This document shows positions 8,017-17,056 of a DNA stretch of 64,000 nucleotides, one piece after another (position 1 is the stretch's first letter; every line of letters begins with the position of its first letter). The notes under the pieces were generated by a model that saw only the letters and a list, made by a program, of their open reading frames with translations, did no database searches and was not told the DNA's origin. Location: the NCBI RefSeq assembly GCF_007743815.1, contig NZ_CP036265.1:4967823-5031822 (forward strand). The letters run 5' to 3'. The stretch is from Alienimonas californiensis. GTDB lineage: Bacteria > Planctomycetota > Planctomycetia > Planctomycetales > Planctomycetaceae. A program made the translations under genes and the position numbers.

Positions 8017-9097
8017 CCCAGCCGGCGCCGTCGCTGCTGGCGAGGACGGCGTCGGCGATCTGCTGGGCCCGCACGCCGTGGTGGAAGTCCGGCAAGGCCG
8101 GCCGACCCTGGACGATGGCGCTGACGAACTCCGTCACCAGGTCGTAGCGGAACACGGTGCTCGGTTTACCCGCGTGGGGGTCCCGGGGGCTGTCCGGGTG
8201 CTTCAGAAATTCCTCAGGCACGGCCACGTGCTCCAAGTCTTTCCCGCCGGTCCCCACCAGCACCTTGGACGGGTCGGTCAGTTGGTAAGCGGCGGAGCCG
8301 GTGGAGCCGTTCACCTCGGCCCACTCGTAGCCGACGCCGTCATTGTGGTGGCCCTTCATCAAAACGCTGCCCTCCCACACGCCGGTGCCGCCGGCCTTGA
8401 AGCGGCCAATGAGGGAGCTCCAGTCGTCCACCTCGCTGGGCGCGACCGGGGAACCGTCGGGCCCGACGGTTCGTTCCTTGAACCGGGCGACCGATCCGCA
8501 GACGGACGCCAGCTTGCCCATCAGGTCCTCGGCGAAGTCGATCCGGTGGATCGTCATGTCGTACAAATCGCCGGCCCCGGCGGTCTTCTTGTACTGCCGC
8601 CAGCCCCACGACTTTTCGCCCCAGTCCAGCCAGCGCTGGCTGCGGAAGTGATAGGGCGTGCCAAGCGCCCCGGTCTCCGTGAGGTGCTTGACGTACCGCA
8701 TGCTGGGGGCGAAGCGGTAGGTGAAGGCCGTCATGTGCACGACCCCGGCGGCGTCCGCGGCGGCGGCCATCGCGGCGGCGTCCTCGGCGGTTAAGGCCAG
8801 CGGCTTCTCGCACATCACGTGCTTGCCGGCGGCGCAGAGGGCCTCCGTGATCTCGCGGTGCGTGAAGTTCGGCGTGGCCACGACCGCCGCGTCGACGTTC
8901 GGGTCGTCGCAGACGGCCTGGTAGTCCGTCACATAGCTGGCGTCCCCCCACTCACCCCGCCGTTGCTCCAGCAGGGCGGGGTTTGGGTCGCAAACCGCCG
9001 CGAGTTCGCAGCGGGGATCAAGGTCGATCGCCGGCTTGTGGTGGAAGTCAGAAACCTGGCCGGCCCCGATCAGGGCGATGCGGATTTTCGAGGACAT
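8006..9097 (-). CDS. Gfo/Idh/MocA family NAD(P)-dependent oxidoreductase
   Basis: A 363-residue protein with an N-terminal Rossmann fold (IRIALIGAGQVSDFHH at about 5-20), the family motif CEKPLALTAEDA (about residues 95-107) with the conserved Lys, and a C-terminal alpha/beta domain with GDLYDMTIHRIDFAEDLMG carrying the usual His. Members oxidise or reduce sugars and related polyols; the substrate cannot be read from the sequence. Planctomycetes carry many paralogues. No signal peptide is present, so it should be cytoplasmic. It lies 9 bases downstream of the CCA-adding enzyme gene on the same strand. Confidence 0.93.
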   Translation of the reverse strand: MSSKIRIALIGAGQVSDFHHKPAIDLDPRCELAAVCDPNPALLEQRRGEWGDASYVTDYQAVCDDPNVDAAVVATPNFTHREITEALCAAGKHVMCEKPLALTAEDAAAMAAAADAAGVVHMTAFTYRFAPSMRYVKHLTETGALGTPYHFRSQRWLDWGEKSWGWRQYKKTAGAGDLYDMTIHRIDFAEDLMGKLASVCGSVARFKERTVGPDGSPVAPSEVDDWSSLIGRFKAGGTGVWEGSVLMKGHHNDGVGYEWAEVNGSTGSAAYQLTDPSKVLVGTGGKDLEHVAVPEEFLKHPDSPRDPHAGKPSTVFRYDLVTEFVSAIVQGRPALPDFHHGVRAQQIADAVLASSDGAGWVTV

Positions 9098-9106
9098 GCG
9101 GGGAGG

Positions 9107-10345
9107 CTACAAAACGAACGCGAGGGCGTCCTCCGTCGTCCTGACTCGACCGTCGAGCTGCGCGTCGTACGCCCGATCCAACAGCGCCTTGAACTCCGGC
9201 CCCGGCCGCATCCCCGCGGCGATGAGGTCCGCCCCGGTCAGCAGCGGGGCGGGGGCCAGTTCCTCCCGGGCGTGAGCGGCGAGGTACGCGGCGGCGGCGT
9301 CCGCATCGACCGTCGGCCGCCCGTCCGCCCGTCGCAGCGCGGCGGTGAGGGCGATCAGGTCGGCCGCGTGATCCCGGGCCAGCAACCGCTTTTTGCGGTG
9401 CGGGGGGAGTGCGTCGAATCCGTCGAGGGCCGTCGCGTCCGCCAGCAGATCGCCGGCCCGCTGGGCCTCGTCGTTCGACAGCCGCCAGGCCGCCGCGGTC
9501 TTTCGCACCGACCCGACCTCGATCAGCAGCGCGGCCAGCCCCAGCGGGAAGGGGACTGGCTCCGCTCCCAATGCGTCCAACACGGCGACGGTGCGTTCCC
9601 GCCGCTCCGCGGGTAGGGCGTCCACCGCGGGGGCCACGGGCCCCAGCAGCGCCACCTCCTCTAACAGCCGCACGCCCGCGGCCCGCTGCGGGTCGGCGAG
9701 GATTCGCCGCATCTCCGCCCCGATCCGCTCGCCGCTCACCGACGGCAAACCGTCAGCCTCGGATCGCACCGCGTCCGCCGTGGACGGGTCCAGCGTGAAC
9801 TTCAGCGTGGCCGCGAACCGCACGGCCCGCAGCAGGCGGAGTTTGTCCTCCCGCATCCGCTCCGCCGGATCGCCAATCGCCCGCAACACGCCGGCTTTAA
9901 GATCCGCGGCCCCGGCGACGTAGTCAATCACCCCCCCCGTCGCCGGGTTTTCGAAGAGCCCGTTGATCGTGAAGTCGCGGCGCTGGGCATCCGCCTCGGG
10001 CGTGCTGAACCGCACGGCGTCGGGCCGGCGGCCGTCGGCGTAGCCGGTCTCTTCCCGAAAGGTGGCGACCTCGACCTGCTGGGCGCCGGGAAACCGCTGG
10101 CGGTCCGGCAGGACGACGATCACGCCGAAGCTCTCGCCCACCGCCAGCGTTCGCCGGCGCCCGAACAGTTTACGGACCGCCGCCGGCGGGGCGTCGGTGG
10201 CGACGTCGTAATCCTTCGGCGCCTTCCCGAGCAGCCGGTCTCGCACGCAGCCGCCGGCGAACAGGGCGACGTGCCCCGCGCGCGACAGTTCCCCCGCGAC
10301 GTGAACGGCGAAGTCTCGATTCGGGTCGGCGGGGCGGTCGGTCAC
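9107..10345 (-). CDS. cca: CCA tRNA nucleotidyltransferase / poly(A) polymerase family
   Basis: A 412-residue class II nucleotidyltransferase. Visible motifs are FAGGCVRDRLLGKAPKDYDVATDA (about residues 29-52, containing the metal-binding D-x-D), RRDFTINGLF, and LRLLRAVRFAATLKFTLD, the order found in CCA-adding enzymes and bacterial poly(A) polymerases. The family adds CCA to tRNA 3' ends. The two tRNA genes in this window do not encode CCA, which fits a need for this activity. CCA-adding versus A-adding specificity cannot be told from sequence alone. The ATG at 10345 gives MTDRPADPN. Confidence 0.9.
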   Translation of the reverse strand: MTDRPADPNRDFAVHVAGELSRAGHVALFAGGCVRDRLLGKAPKDYDVATDAPPAAVRKLFGRRRTLAVGESFGVIVVLPDRQRFPGAQQVEVATFREETGYADGRRPDAVRFSTPEADAQRRDFTINGLFENPATGGVIDYVAGAADLKAGVLRAIGDPAERMREDKLRLLRAVRFAATLKFTLDPSTADAVRSEADGLPSVSGERIGAEMRRILADPQRAAGVRLLEEVALLGPVAPAVDALPAERRERTVAVLDALGAEPVPFPLGLAALLIEVGSVRKTAAAWRLSNDEAQRAGDLLADATALDGFDALPPHRKKRLLARDHAADLIALTAALRRADGRPTVDADAAAAYLAAHAREELAPAPLLTGADLIAAGMRPGPEFKALLDRAYDAQLDGRVRTTEDALAFVL

Positions 10346-10638
10346 CGCCCCAGCGGACCCGAGGCGGTCTGGCGACGCAATCCTCCGTGCGCGAAGGTTC
10401 CGCGGGGCGAGGGTTCCTTGGGGGCGACGGGTTTCCGCCGCGCGCTACGGTTCCTCGCCCCCCCCGGCTGCGCGACCGACTGTGCGAACCTTCGAGCGCG
10501 ACGGTTCCGCGATGACTGAACCCCCGCCTCCCACGGTTCCCGATCACGACCCCCTCCCTCCCGGGCGTTGCGCCCCCCGGTTCCACGCGTGAATCCATCG
10601 CGCGCGACGGTTCCCCGTCTCCGGTGGAGCCGATCACG
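10346..10638. other. intergenic region between divergent cca and MFS genes, rich in ACGGTTCC words
   Basis: No convincing gene. The stretch must carry promoters for two divergent genes. The word acggttcc occurs at 10447, 10501, 10533 and 10607, with a further copy at 10745 inside the first codons of the transporter, and near-matches such as gaaggttcc and cccggttcc lie between. No -35/-10 pair or terminator stands out. Confidence 0.5.
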
Positions 10639-12090
10639 ATGGGTCTGCCGGCGGAAACCGCAGCGCGCGGAGGATTCGCGACGAACAGATTCGCGGAACC
10701 GCGATCCGGGGACGGTCCGTCCGAGTCCGCATCCTCCGGCGCCGACGGTTCCACGCCGTCATCAGATCGATCTGACGACGTCCGACTGCCCGACGGAACC
10801 GGCACGGAGCGTCGCAATCTCGCGACGCTCGCCGCTTACACCGTCGCCCTGCGGGTGAGCTGGATCTTTAAAACGGAAAGCGTGGTGATGCCGGCGCTGC
10901 TGGACACGCTGACCGCGCCGCTGGTGGGGGTCGGGGGAACCGGCGGCGCCGGGTGGGTGCAGGGGTTTTTGCCGCTGCTGAACCGGGCCGGGCAGAGCGT
11001 CCCGCCGATGCTGTACGCGGACAGCCTCCGCGACCGTCCGGTGAAGAAGTGGAGCGTCTGGGCGACGACGCTGGGCATGGCTCTCCCGTTCGCCCTCTTG
11101 GCCGTGCTGCTCTGGACGCTCCGCGAACGCTTCGCCGGCACGGCCGCGGTGGCGGGGTTCCTGGCGCTCTACGGGCTGTTTTTCGCAGCGACCGGGCTGA
11201 ACCAGTTGGGGTTCAGCACTCTGCAGGCGAAGCTCATCCCGCCGGCACGCCGGGGGCGGCTGATCGCGGCGGGCGGGGTGCTGGGGTCGTTCGCGGCGGT
11301 GACGGTCGCCTACGGGTTTCTCGCTGGCTGGCGGGCGGAGGGCCCGGCGAGCTTTGCCGCCCCCTTCGCCGCGACCGCCGCGGGAATGCTGCTCAGTTCC
11401 GCGCTCGTGCTGTTCGTGCGGGAGGCGCCGGACGAACCGGCCGGGAACCGTGGGAGCCGACGGTTCTCCGTGCGAGGCCAGGCCCGCGACGCCGCGGCCG
11501 TGCTCCGTTCCGACGGAAACTTCCGCAGAATCGCCGCGGTCGCCAGCCTGTTCGTGACCGCGCAACTCGTCTTCCCGCACTACATCGTGTTGGCCCGCGA
11601 GTCCCACGGGGCGGGAAGCCTGCCGTTGATTCTGTTCGTCGCGGCCCAGAACGTGGGGGCGGGGCTGTTCAGCGTGGCGGTGGGATGGGTCGCGGACCGC
11701 CGCGGCAACCGACTGGCGGTGCGGGGTTGCCTGATCGGACTCGCGGCCCTACCGCCGCTGGCGTTGGTTTTGGCCCGGCAGGAGGACCCCCGCCTGCTGG
11801 CCGCGCTGTTTTTTCTGCTGGGACTCACGCCGGTGGCCTTCAAGGCGGTGACCAACTGGACGCTGGAACTGACCGAGCCGGAGAACCATCCTCGGTACGT
11901 CAGCACGCTGAAGCTGTGCATGGCGGCGCCGTTCCTGCTGGCGGTGCCCGTGGGGGCGTTGGTGGACGTCGCCGGTCACGGCCCGGCGTTCCTCGGCGTG
12001 TCGGCGCTGGTGGCGGCGGGGTGCGGATTGACGTGGCTGGCGCCGGAACCGCGAAGCTTCTTCACGGAACCGTCCCCGAAACGCAGTTGA
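10639..12090 (+). CDS. MFS transporter
   Basis: About 483 residues with roughly 10-12 hydrophobic segments spread from about residue 75 to 470, the pattern of a major facilitator permease. Examples are WATTLGMALPFALLAVLLWTL, GVLGSFAAVTVAYGFLAG, and ALFFLLGLTPVAFKAVTNW. A cytoplasmic loop near the middle (FSVRGQARDAAAVLRSD) separates two halves. The substrate is not apparent. The first ~70 residues are low complexity (Ser/Asp/Gly) and may not be translated; starts at GTG 10624 or ATG 10639 are both possible and I took the ATG. It is followed after 106 bases by the kinase gene. Confidence 0.85.
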   Translation: MGLPAETAARGGFATNRFAEPRSGDGPSESASSGADGSTPSSDRSDDVRLPDGTGTERRNLATLAAYTVALRVSWIFKTESVVMPALLDTLTAPLVGVGGTGGAGWVQGFLPLLNRAGQSVPPMLYADSLRDRPVKKWSVWATTLGMALPFALLAVLLWTLRERFAGTAAVAGFLALYGLFFAATGLNQLGFSTLQAKLIPPARRGRLIAAGGVLGSFAAVTVAYGFLAGWRAEGPASFAAPFAATAAGMLLSSALVLFVREAPDEPAGNRGSRRFSVRGQARDAAAVLRSDGNFRRIAAVASLFVTAQLVFPHYIVLARESHGAGSLPLILFVAAQNVGAGLFSVAVGWVADRRGNRLAVRGCLIGLAALPPLALVLARQEDPRLLAALFFLLGLTPVAFKAVTNWTLELTEPENHPRYVSTLKLCMAAPFLLAVPVGALVDVAGHGPAFLGVSALVAAGCGLTWLAPEPRSFFTEPSPKRS

Positions 12091-12196
12091 ACCGGGGGAA
12101 AACGGGGGCGAAGATGCGGAGCGCCCCACAGCGGGGCCGCCCGCCGGTCGGGCGCCGTCCGATCGCAGGGAGGTCCGCGTTCGCCCCTGTCGCCGC

Positions 12197-14170
12197 ATGA
12201 CCGCCCCGACGCCGCCCGCCGACCTGCCCCCCACGGTCGACGCCCCCGCGCCGGAACCGGATCCGACCCCGGACGACGACGCCTACGCCGCGGCGGGGGC
12301 AACCCAGGAGAGCGACGCGGTCGATCGGGCGTCCCAGCGGACGCGCATTTCCGACGCCACGGCCGAGGCGAATCGCGAAATTCCTGAACCCGACGGCGCC
12401 CCGGCGAAGTCGCGGCGGCTGGGGCCGTTCACGATGGGCCGCCGTCTGGGCGTCGGTGGGATGGGCGTGGTTTACGCGGCCCAGTACACCGAAGGCGACG
12501 GCCGCCCGGTCGCCGTCAAGGTGCTCACCCCCTCGCTGGCGGCGGACCCGAAGGTCCGCAAGCGGTTCAACCGCGAGATGGAGATCTTCAAGAAGCTCCG
12601 TCACCCGCACATTGTCCGCTACTTCGGCGGCGGGCAGACCGGCGGGAAGCTGTTCTACGCCATGGAGTTGCTGACCGGCGGCAGCCTGGAGGACACCCTG
12701 CGGGAGGCCGGCCCCGTCGACTGGCGCCGGGCCGTCGATCTGGCGGCCCAGACCGCGGACGCCCTGCAGCACGCGCACTCCCGCGGGGTGATCCACCGGG
12801 ACCTCAAGCCGGCGAACCTGTTCATCGACGCTCGGGGGAACCTGAAACTGGGCGACTTCGGCATCGCCCGGGACGCGAACGCCACCGCCCTTACCGCCGC
12901 CGGCCGCACCGTGGGCACCTACGCCTACATGGCGCCGGAGCAGATCAGCGCCGCCCGGGAAGTCGGTCCGAAGACGGACCTGTACGCCCTCGGCTGCGTG
13001 CTGCACGAGATGCTGACCGGCAAGCCGCCCTTCGCGGCGCAGAACCCGGCCAAATTGCTGCACTGTCACATGACGGAGCCGCCCCCGCGGGTCCGCAGCC
13101 CGGACTGCCCCCGCTGGCTGGCGGATCTGGTCGACTCGATGCTCGCCAAGGACCCGGCGGACCGGCCGTTCGACGCCCTCGCCGTGCGGGAGTTATTGCG
13201 GGAACGGGCCGAACAGGAGGCCAACCGCAGCGTGATCGGCCGCACCGCCGCCGCGGAGGTCACGGTTCCCGGGGCGACGGTCGCGGAGGTCCGCAAGAAC
13301 CGCGACTTCGCCCGCAAACTGCTGGGCCGCAAGAAGAAGCGGAAGAAAGGCCCCGCCGTCCCGGTGTACGAGCGGTCCTGGTTCCTCGCTCTGCTGCTGC
13401 TGGCGATCGCCGGCGGGGTCGCGTGGGCGGTTTGGCCGGCGGGGGAGGAGGAGCTGTATCGAAACGCCGCGCAGCTGATGGCCAGCGAGGACGTCAACGA
13501 CTGGCGCACCGCCCGCGAGGAGTACATCGATCCGCTGCGGGCCCGTTTCCCGGAGTCGAAGCACGAGCCGGAGCTCGCCGCCTGGATCGACCGGATCGAG
13601 GTGGACATCCTCCGTCGGCAGATCCGCACGCAGATGGCGAATCCGTTCTTCAACGCCCGGAACGAGCTGGAAAGGCAGTACCAAGAGGTCGAACGCCTCG
13701 CCGATTTCGGCGACTACTGGGGCGCCGCCGACCAGGTGGATCTGCTGCTCGATCTGCTCAAGGACAACGCCTGGACGAAGCGGGAGGAGATCGGCCCGGA
13801 GAACGCCCGGTATTACCGGCTGTTGCTCGAACAGCGGGCCGGGGAACTGGAGGAGGAGTTGAAGGACGACACGCTGGGCCGGCAGCAGTTCGTGGCCGAC
13901 GCCCTGCGGGCTGCGGAACGCGCCTACGCCGACGGGCGGGCCCCGGAGGCCCGGCAGAAGTGGAACGGCGTCATTGAACTCTACGAATCGACGCCGGACT
14001 TGGCGCCGCTGGTCGACTGGGCACGCGCCCGACTGGAGGGCGAATCCCCGCCGCCGCCGGCGTTCCTCAACGAACCCCCGCCCGAAATCGCCCCGGAGGA
14101 ACCCGAGACGCCTCCCGCCGACGACGACGCCGCTTTGGAGCCCGCCGCGGCCGCCGAGTCGGCAGGGTAG
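12197..14170 (+). CDS. membrane-anchored Hanks-type Ser/Thr protein kinase
   Basis: A 657-residue protein. The kinase domain spans about residues 75-335: glycine loop LGVGGMGVVYAA, VAVKVL with Lys108, HRDLKPAN (about 200-207), GDFGIA with Asp220, APEQ and DLYALGCVLHEML. A basic stretch (RKKKRKKG, about 378-385) precedes one membrane segment at about 395-415, so the kinase is cytoplasmic and the ~240-residue C-terminal part is exterior. The exterior part is helical and charged, with TPR-like character, and ends in a Pro/Glu/Ala-rich tail. All catalytic residues are present. The signal it senses and its substrates are unknown. Confidence 0.95.
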   Translation: MTAPTPPADLPPTVDAPAPEPDPTPDDDAYAAAGATQESDAVDRASQRTRISDATAEANREIPEPDGAPAKSRRLGPFTMGRRLGVGGMGVVYAAQYTEGDGRPVAVKVLTPSLAADPKVRKRFNREMEIFKKLRHPHIVRYFGGGQTGGKLFYAMELLTGGSLEDTLREAGPVDWRRAVDLAAQTADALQHAHSRGVIHRDLKPANLFIDARGNLKLGDFGIARDANATALTAAGRTVGTYAYMAPEQISAAREVGPKTDLYALGCVLHEMLTGKPPFAAQNPAKLLHCHMTEPPPRVRSPDCPRWLADLVDSMLAKDPADRPFDALAVRELLRERAEQEANRSVIGRTAAAEVTVPGATVAEVRKNRDFARKLLGRKKKRKKGPAVPVYERSWFLALLLLAIAGGVAWAVWPAGEEELYRNAAQLMASEDVNDWRTAREEYIDPLRARFPESKHEPELAAWIDRIEVDILRRQIRTQMANPFFNARNELERQYQEVERLADFGDYWGAADQVDLLLDLLKDNAWTKREEIGPENARYYRLLLEQRAGELEEELKDDTLGRQQFVADALRAAERAYADGRAPEARQKWNGVIELYESTPDLAPLVDWARARLEGESPPPPAFLNEPPPEIAPEEPETPPADDDAALEPAAAAESAG

Positions 14171-14213
14171 CGCCGCCTCGTCCGCCCGCCCGGGGCAGGG
14201 AACCGAACGCTAC

Positions 14214-14252
14214 AAAAACAGCCGCCCGAGCGACGAGTCGCTCGGGCGGCTG
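14214..14252 (-). terminator. intrinsic terminator of tRNA-Cys
   Basis: A perfect 15-bp stem (14219-14233 with 14238-14252, loop cgag). Read on the minus strand it is followed by gtttttg, and it lies 6 bases beyond the 3' end of the tRNA gene. It also lies downstream of the convergent kinase gene. Confidence 0.85.
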
Positions 14253-14258
14253 CGGAAG

Positions 14259-14332
14259 AGGTGGTGGGCGGATTCGAACCGCCGAATGATGGATTTGCAA
14301 TCCATTGCCTTAGACCACTTGGCTACACCACC
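14259..14332 (-). tRNA. tRNA-Cys (anticodon GCA)
   Basis: A 74-base cloverleaf can be folded: acceptor GGTGGTG/CACCACC, D-arm around AGCCAAGTGGTCTAAGGC, anticodon stem ATGGA/TCCAT with loop TTGCAAA (anticodon GCA), and T-arm GGCGG-TTCGAAT-CCGCC. The discriminator base is T(U) and no CCA is encoded. A TACAAC hexamer on the minus strand at 14374-14369, 37 bases upstream, is a possible -10 box. Confidence 0.95.
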
Positions 14333-14633
14333 TTTTGGTCTGACTGGCCGGGCGAACCGGCTGTGCCTGTTGTATCGGACGAACCGCCGCGACCCCTTGA
14401 GCGAGTTCGGCGATTTTTCCAATCGACGGACTCGCGTCCCATCGACAGACACGCGGACGGCGCTGCGGTTCGGGATCGTAAAGTCGCCTTCCGTGACGGT
14501 CAAGACGATCAGGCAGGTTCTGCCGGAGAGGTCGGCATTCCGGCGAGGCGGGGTTCCGTCCTAGGGTCCCTCGCGGGTCGCTCGGCACGGGCGGCCCGCT
14601 TCATCGCCGAGCCCCACGCCGCAGGACGCCCCC
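14333..14633. other. intergenic region upstream of tRNA-Cys and of the HTH-like gene
   Basis: Three hundred bases with no supportable gene. It should contain the divergent promoters of tRNA-Cys and of the gene starting at 14634. Short open frames here have no start or composition that sets them apart, and no strong hairpin is seen. Confidence 0.5.
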
Positions 14634-15545
14634 GTGACCGCCGCCGCCCCCGTCGCACCCGAGGCCGCCGTCGCCGCCCCGGGTTCCGAAACCGAATCGC
14701 AGCTCGTTGAAACGGCCCAACTCGCCGTCAGCCAGTGCAACTGGGTCGTCGGCCGCTGTGCGGCGGAGTGGACGAAACGCTACGCCCGCGGGCGGACCGA
14801 CGCCGACTTCGCGGCCCTGGTCGGGCTGTCGGCGGATCAGGTCTACCAGCGGCGGCGGGTCTGGGAGACCTTCGCGGACGTGCGGGACCGCTACGAGGCC
14901 GACGCCGCTCCCGGGACCCCGAAGCGGGGGCCGCGGTGGTCCCACTTCTATGTAGCCCTCACCTGGGACGACGCCCCGGAGTGCCTGGAGTGGGCCGCGG
15001 AGAACGAGGCGACCGTGGCGGAAATGAAGGCCTACCGTCGGGCGCTGCACGGGGAGGACCTGTCTTCCCCGGCGGCCCGCGGCCCGGCGGACGACTTCGC
15101 CGGCGACCCATCCGTCATCCGCCTGCCGACCGATCCAGTGCCGGTGCGGGACCCGGACGAGTTCGGCGGCCCCTCGGGCGAACGGGCGCCGTGGGATGAC
15201 GAGGACGAAGAGGTCTCCCGGCCGCAGGCGCTCGCCGCCCACCGTGAAACGGGTCCCGGGGGCGACGACGACGGAGACGACGCCCGGCCCGGGGACGGCT
15301 ACGCCCCGTTCTCCTCCGGGGCCGTGACTCCGCCGGGGGGCAATTCCGGTACGGACGCGGAGGACAAAACCGACGCCAACGCCGCACGACTCACCAAGAC
15401 TCTCCAGCGGATCGACGCAACGCTCACCGAGGCGGTAATGGACTCTTTCCGACGCCTGCCTGACTCCCGCCGGGAAGACATGGCGGAGTCCGCTCGGGCC
15501 GTGTTGGGCAAGCTGCAGATCCTGGCGAGCCTCGACGAGGCGTGA
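14634..15545 (+). CDS. conserved hypothetical protein with HTH-like N-terminal region
   Basis: A 303-residue soluble protein starting at GTG 14634. Residues about 25-125 look well conserved in style: LVETAQLAVSQCNWVVG, RTDADFAALVGLSADQVYQRR (a likely helix-turn-helix, about 53-73), WSHFYVALTWDDAPECLEW and ATVAEMKAYRRA. The arrangement recalls DUF3102/ParB-like helical DNA-binding modules, but this is inference. A charged low-complexity linker (Asp/Gly/Pro) follows from about 140 to 245, then a helical C-terminus (TKTLQRIDATLTEAVMDSF) that could mediate dimerisation. I cannot name the family. It is transcribed alone, ahead of the protease gene. Confidence 0.7.
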   Translation: MTAAAPVAPEAAVAAPGSETESQLVETAQLAVSQCNWVVGRCAAEWTKRYARGRTDADFAALVGLSADQVYQRRRVWETFADVRDRYEADAAPGTPKRGPRWSHFYVALTWDDAPECLEWAAENEATVAEMKAYRRALHGEDLSSPAARGPADDFAGDPSVIRLPTDPVPVRDPDEFGGPSGERAPWDDEDEEVSRPQALAAHRETGPGGDDDGDDARPGDGYAPFSSGAVTPPGGNSGTDAEDKTDANAARLTKTLQRIDATLTEAVMDSFRRLPDSRREDMAESARAVLGKLQILASLDEA

Positions 15546-15610
15546 ATCTCGCCTGATCCCGGCGCGATCTGCCCCGGGGGCTATGGGCGGGGGGGCGGTT
15601 GCGGGGCACA

Positions 15611-17023
15611 ATGCCCGCCCCGCCCCCGGTTCCGCCGCCAGAGATGTCCCAGTTCGACGCCGCCCGGTCGCCCGATCCCCGGTCGCCCGCTGAGGATCCG
15701 CACGACGGCGGCGAGGGGTTGTTCCGCGCTGAGCCGGCGGACGCCCCGTTCCGCTACCCGGGGCAGGGGCGGGCGGCGGAGCAGTTCGTCGAGGGCGTCC
15801 CGGACCACGGATACGACGAGGCCCCCCCCCGCCGACGAGGAGGGCGGGGGGTCTCGCCCTGGCTGGTGTTCGTCCTGCTGGTGATCATTGCCGGGCTGAT
15901 GTTCCGGCTGGGGCTGCTCAGCGGGGGGAGCGTGCTCGATCCCAGCGCCGTGCCGCGGCCGGTGACGCCGCGGGGGGAATTGGCGCCGGCGGAGCAGACG
16001 GTCACGGAGATCTACGAGCGCGTCTCCCCCAGCGTGGTGCACCTCGTCGGCACCGTGCCGGAGTACGGCGTCGATTCCACGGGGCGGCGGGCGCGGATCG
16101 CAGACCGGCAGGTCTCCGGCAGCGGGTTCGTCTGGAACGGGGAAGGGCACGTCGTCACGAACGCCCACGTCATCGCCGGGGCGGAGGACCTCCGGGTCAC
16201 GCTCGCGGACGGCACGACCTACAACGGCCGCCCGGTCGGCGCCCTGCCGGGCCGGGACATCGCGGTGCTGAAGATCGACGCCCCGCCGGTCGCGCTGGTG
16301 CCGATCCCCGTGGGCGAGAGCGGCGACCTGCGGGTCGGGCAGGCGGCGTTCGCCATCGGCAGCCCCTTCGGACTGGATCAGACGCTGACCACCGGCGTGG
16401 TCAGCGGACTGGACCGCGCGATTCCCTCCGGAGCCACCGGCGCCGAGGCGCTCGGCGCCGGGCCGCAGCGGATCACCGGCGCGATCCAGACGGACGCGGC
16501 CATCAACGTGGGCAACTCCGGCGGCCCGCTGCTGGACTCCGCGGGGCGGCTGATCGGCATGAACACCGCCATCTTCACCGACAACGGCGGTCGCAGCGGC
16601 GGCATCGGCTTCGCGGTGCCGGTGGACGACCTGAACCGCTTCGTCCCGGAACTGATCCGCACCGGCGAGGTGCGGCCGGTGGGGATCGGCGTGGGCCTCG
16701 TGATCGACGCCGGGATGCGGCGCGACGTACGGATGGGCCGCATCCCGCGGGAGGGGGCGCTGGTCGGCCGCGTCCTACCGGGCAGCACCGCGGACCGGGC
16801 GGGGGTGCTGGGGACCCGCTTCGGCGAGAATCGCACGCTGCCGGGGGACCTCATCATCGCGGTCGACGGCCGTGATATCGGCAGCGGTTCCGACCTGCAG
16901 GACGTCCTCCGCCGCCGCAAAGCGGGGGAGACCGTCGTGTTGACAATCCTCCGGGCCGGGCAGCCGGAGCCGCTGACGTTGCCGGTCACCCTGCAGGAAC
17001 TGCCGGAGTTCGAATCGCCCTGA
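15611..17023 (+). CDS. membrane-anchored HtrA/DegP-type serine protease with PDZ domain
   Basis: 470 residues. A cytoplasmic Pro/Asp-rich N-terminus (about 1-80) is followed by one membrane segment (WLVFVLLVIIAGLMFRLGLL, about 84-103) and a trypsin-like S1C domain in the periplasm. The triad is visible: His186 in VVTNAHVIAG, Asp216 in GRDIAVLKI, Ser303 in NVGNSGGPLLDS. A PDZ domain covers about 345-455 (GALVGRVLPGSTADRAG, LPGDLIIAVDGRDIGSG). The domain order is that of DegS-like proteases, which sense misfolded envelope proteins, though no sigma-E/RseA pair adjoins it. A start at ATG 15644 (MSQFDAARS) is an equally good choice. Confidence 0.93.
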   Translation: MPAPPPVPPPEMSQFDAARSPDPRSPAEDPHDGGEGLFRAEPADAPFRYPGQGRAAEQFVEGVPDHGYDEAPPRRRGGRGVSPWLVFVLLVIIAGLMFRLGLLSGGSVLDPSAVPRPVTPRGELAPAEQTVTEIYERVSPSVVHLVGTVPEYGVDSTGRRARIADRQVSGSGFVWNGEGHVVTNAHVIAGAEDLRVTLADGTTYNGRPVGALPGRDIAVLKIDAPPVALVPIPVGESGDLRVGQAAFAIGSPFGLDQTLTTGVVSGLDRAIPSGATGAEALGAGPQRITGAIQTDAAINVGNSGGPLLDSAGRLIGMNTAIFTDNGGRSGGIGFAVPVDDLNRFVPELIRTGEVRPVGIGVGLVIDAGMRRDVRMGRIPREGALVGRVLPGSTADRAGVLGTRFGENRTLPGDLIIAVDGRDIGSGSDLQDVLRRRKAGETVVLTILRAGQPEPLTLPVTLQELPEFESP

Positions 17024-17056
17024 CCGTGGGTCGGCCGGTCTCGAACGATCGGCCGG

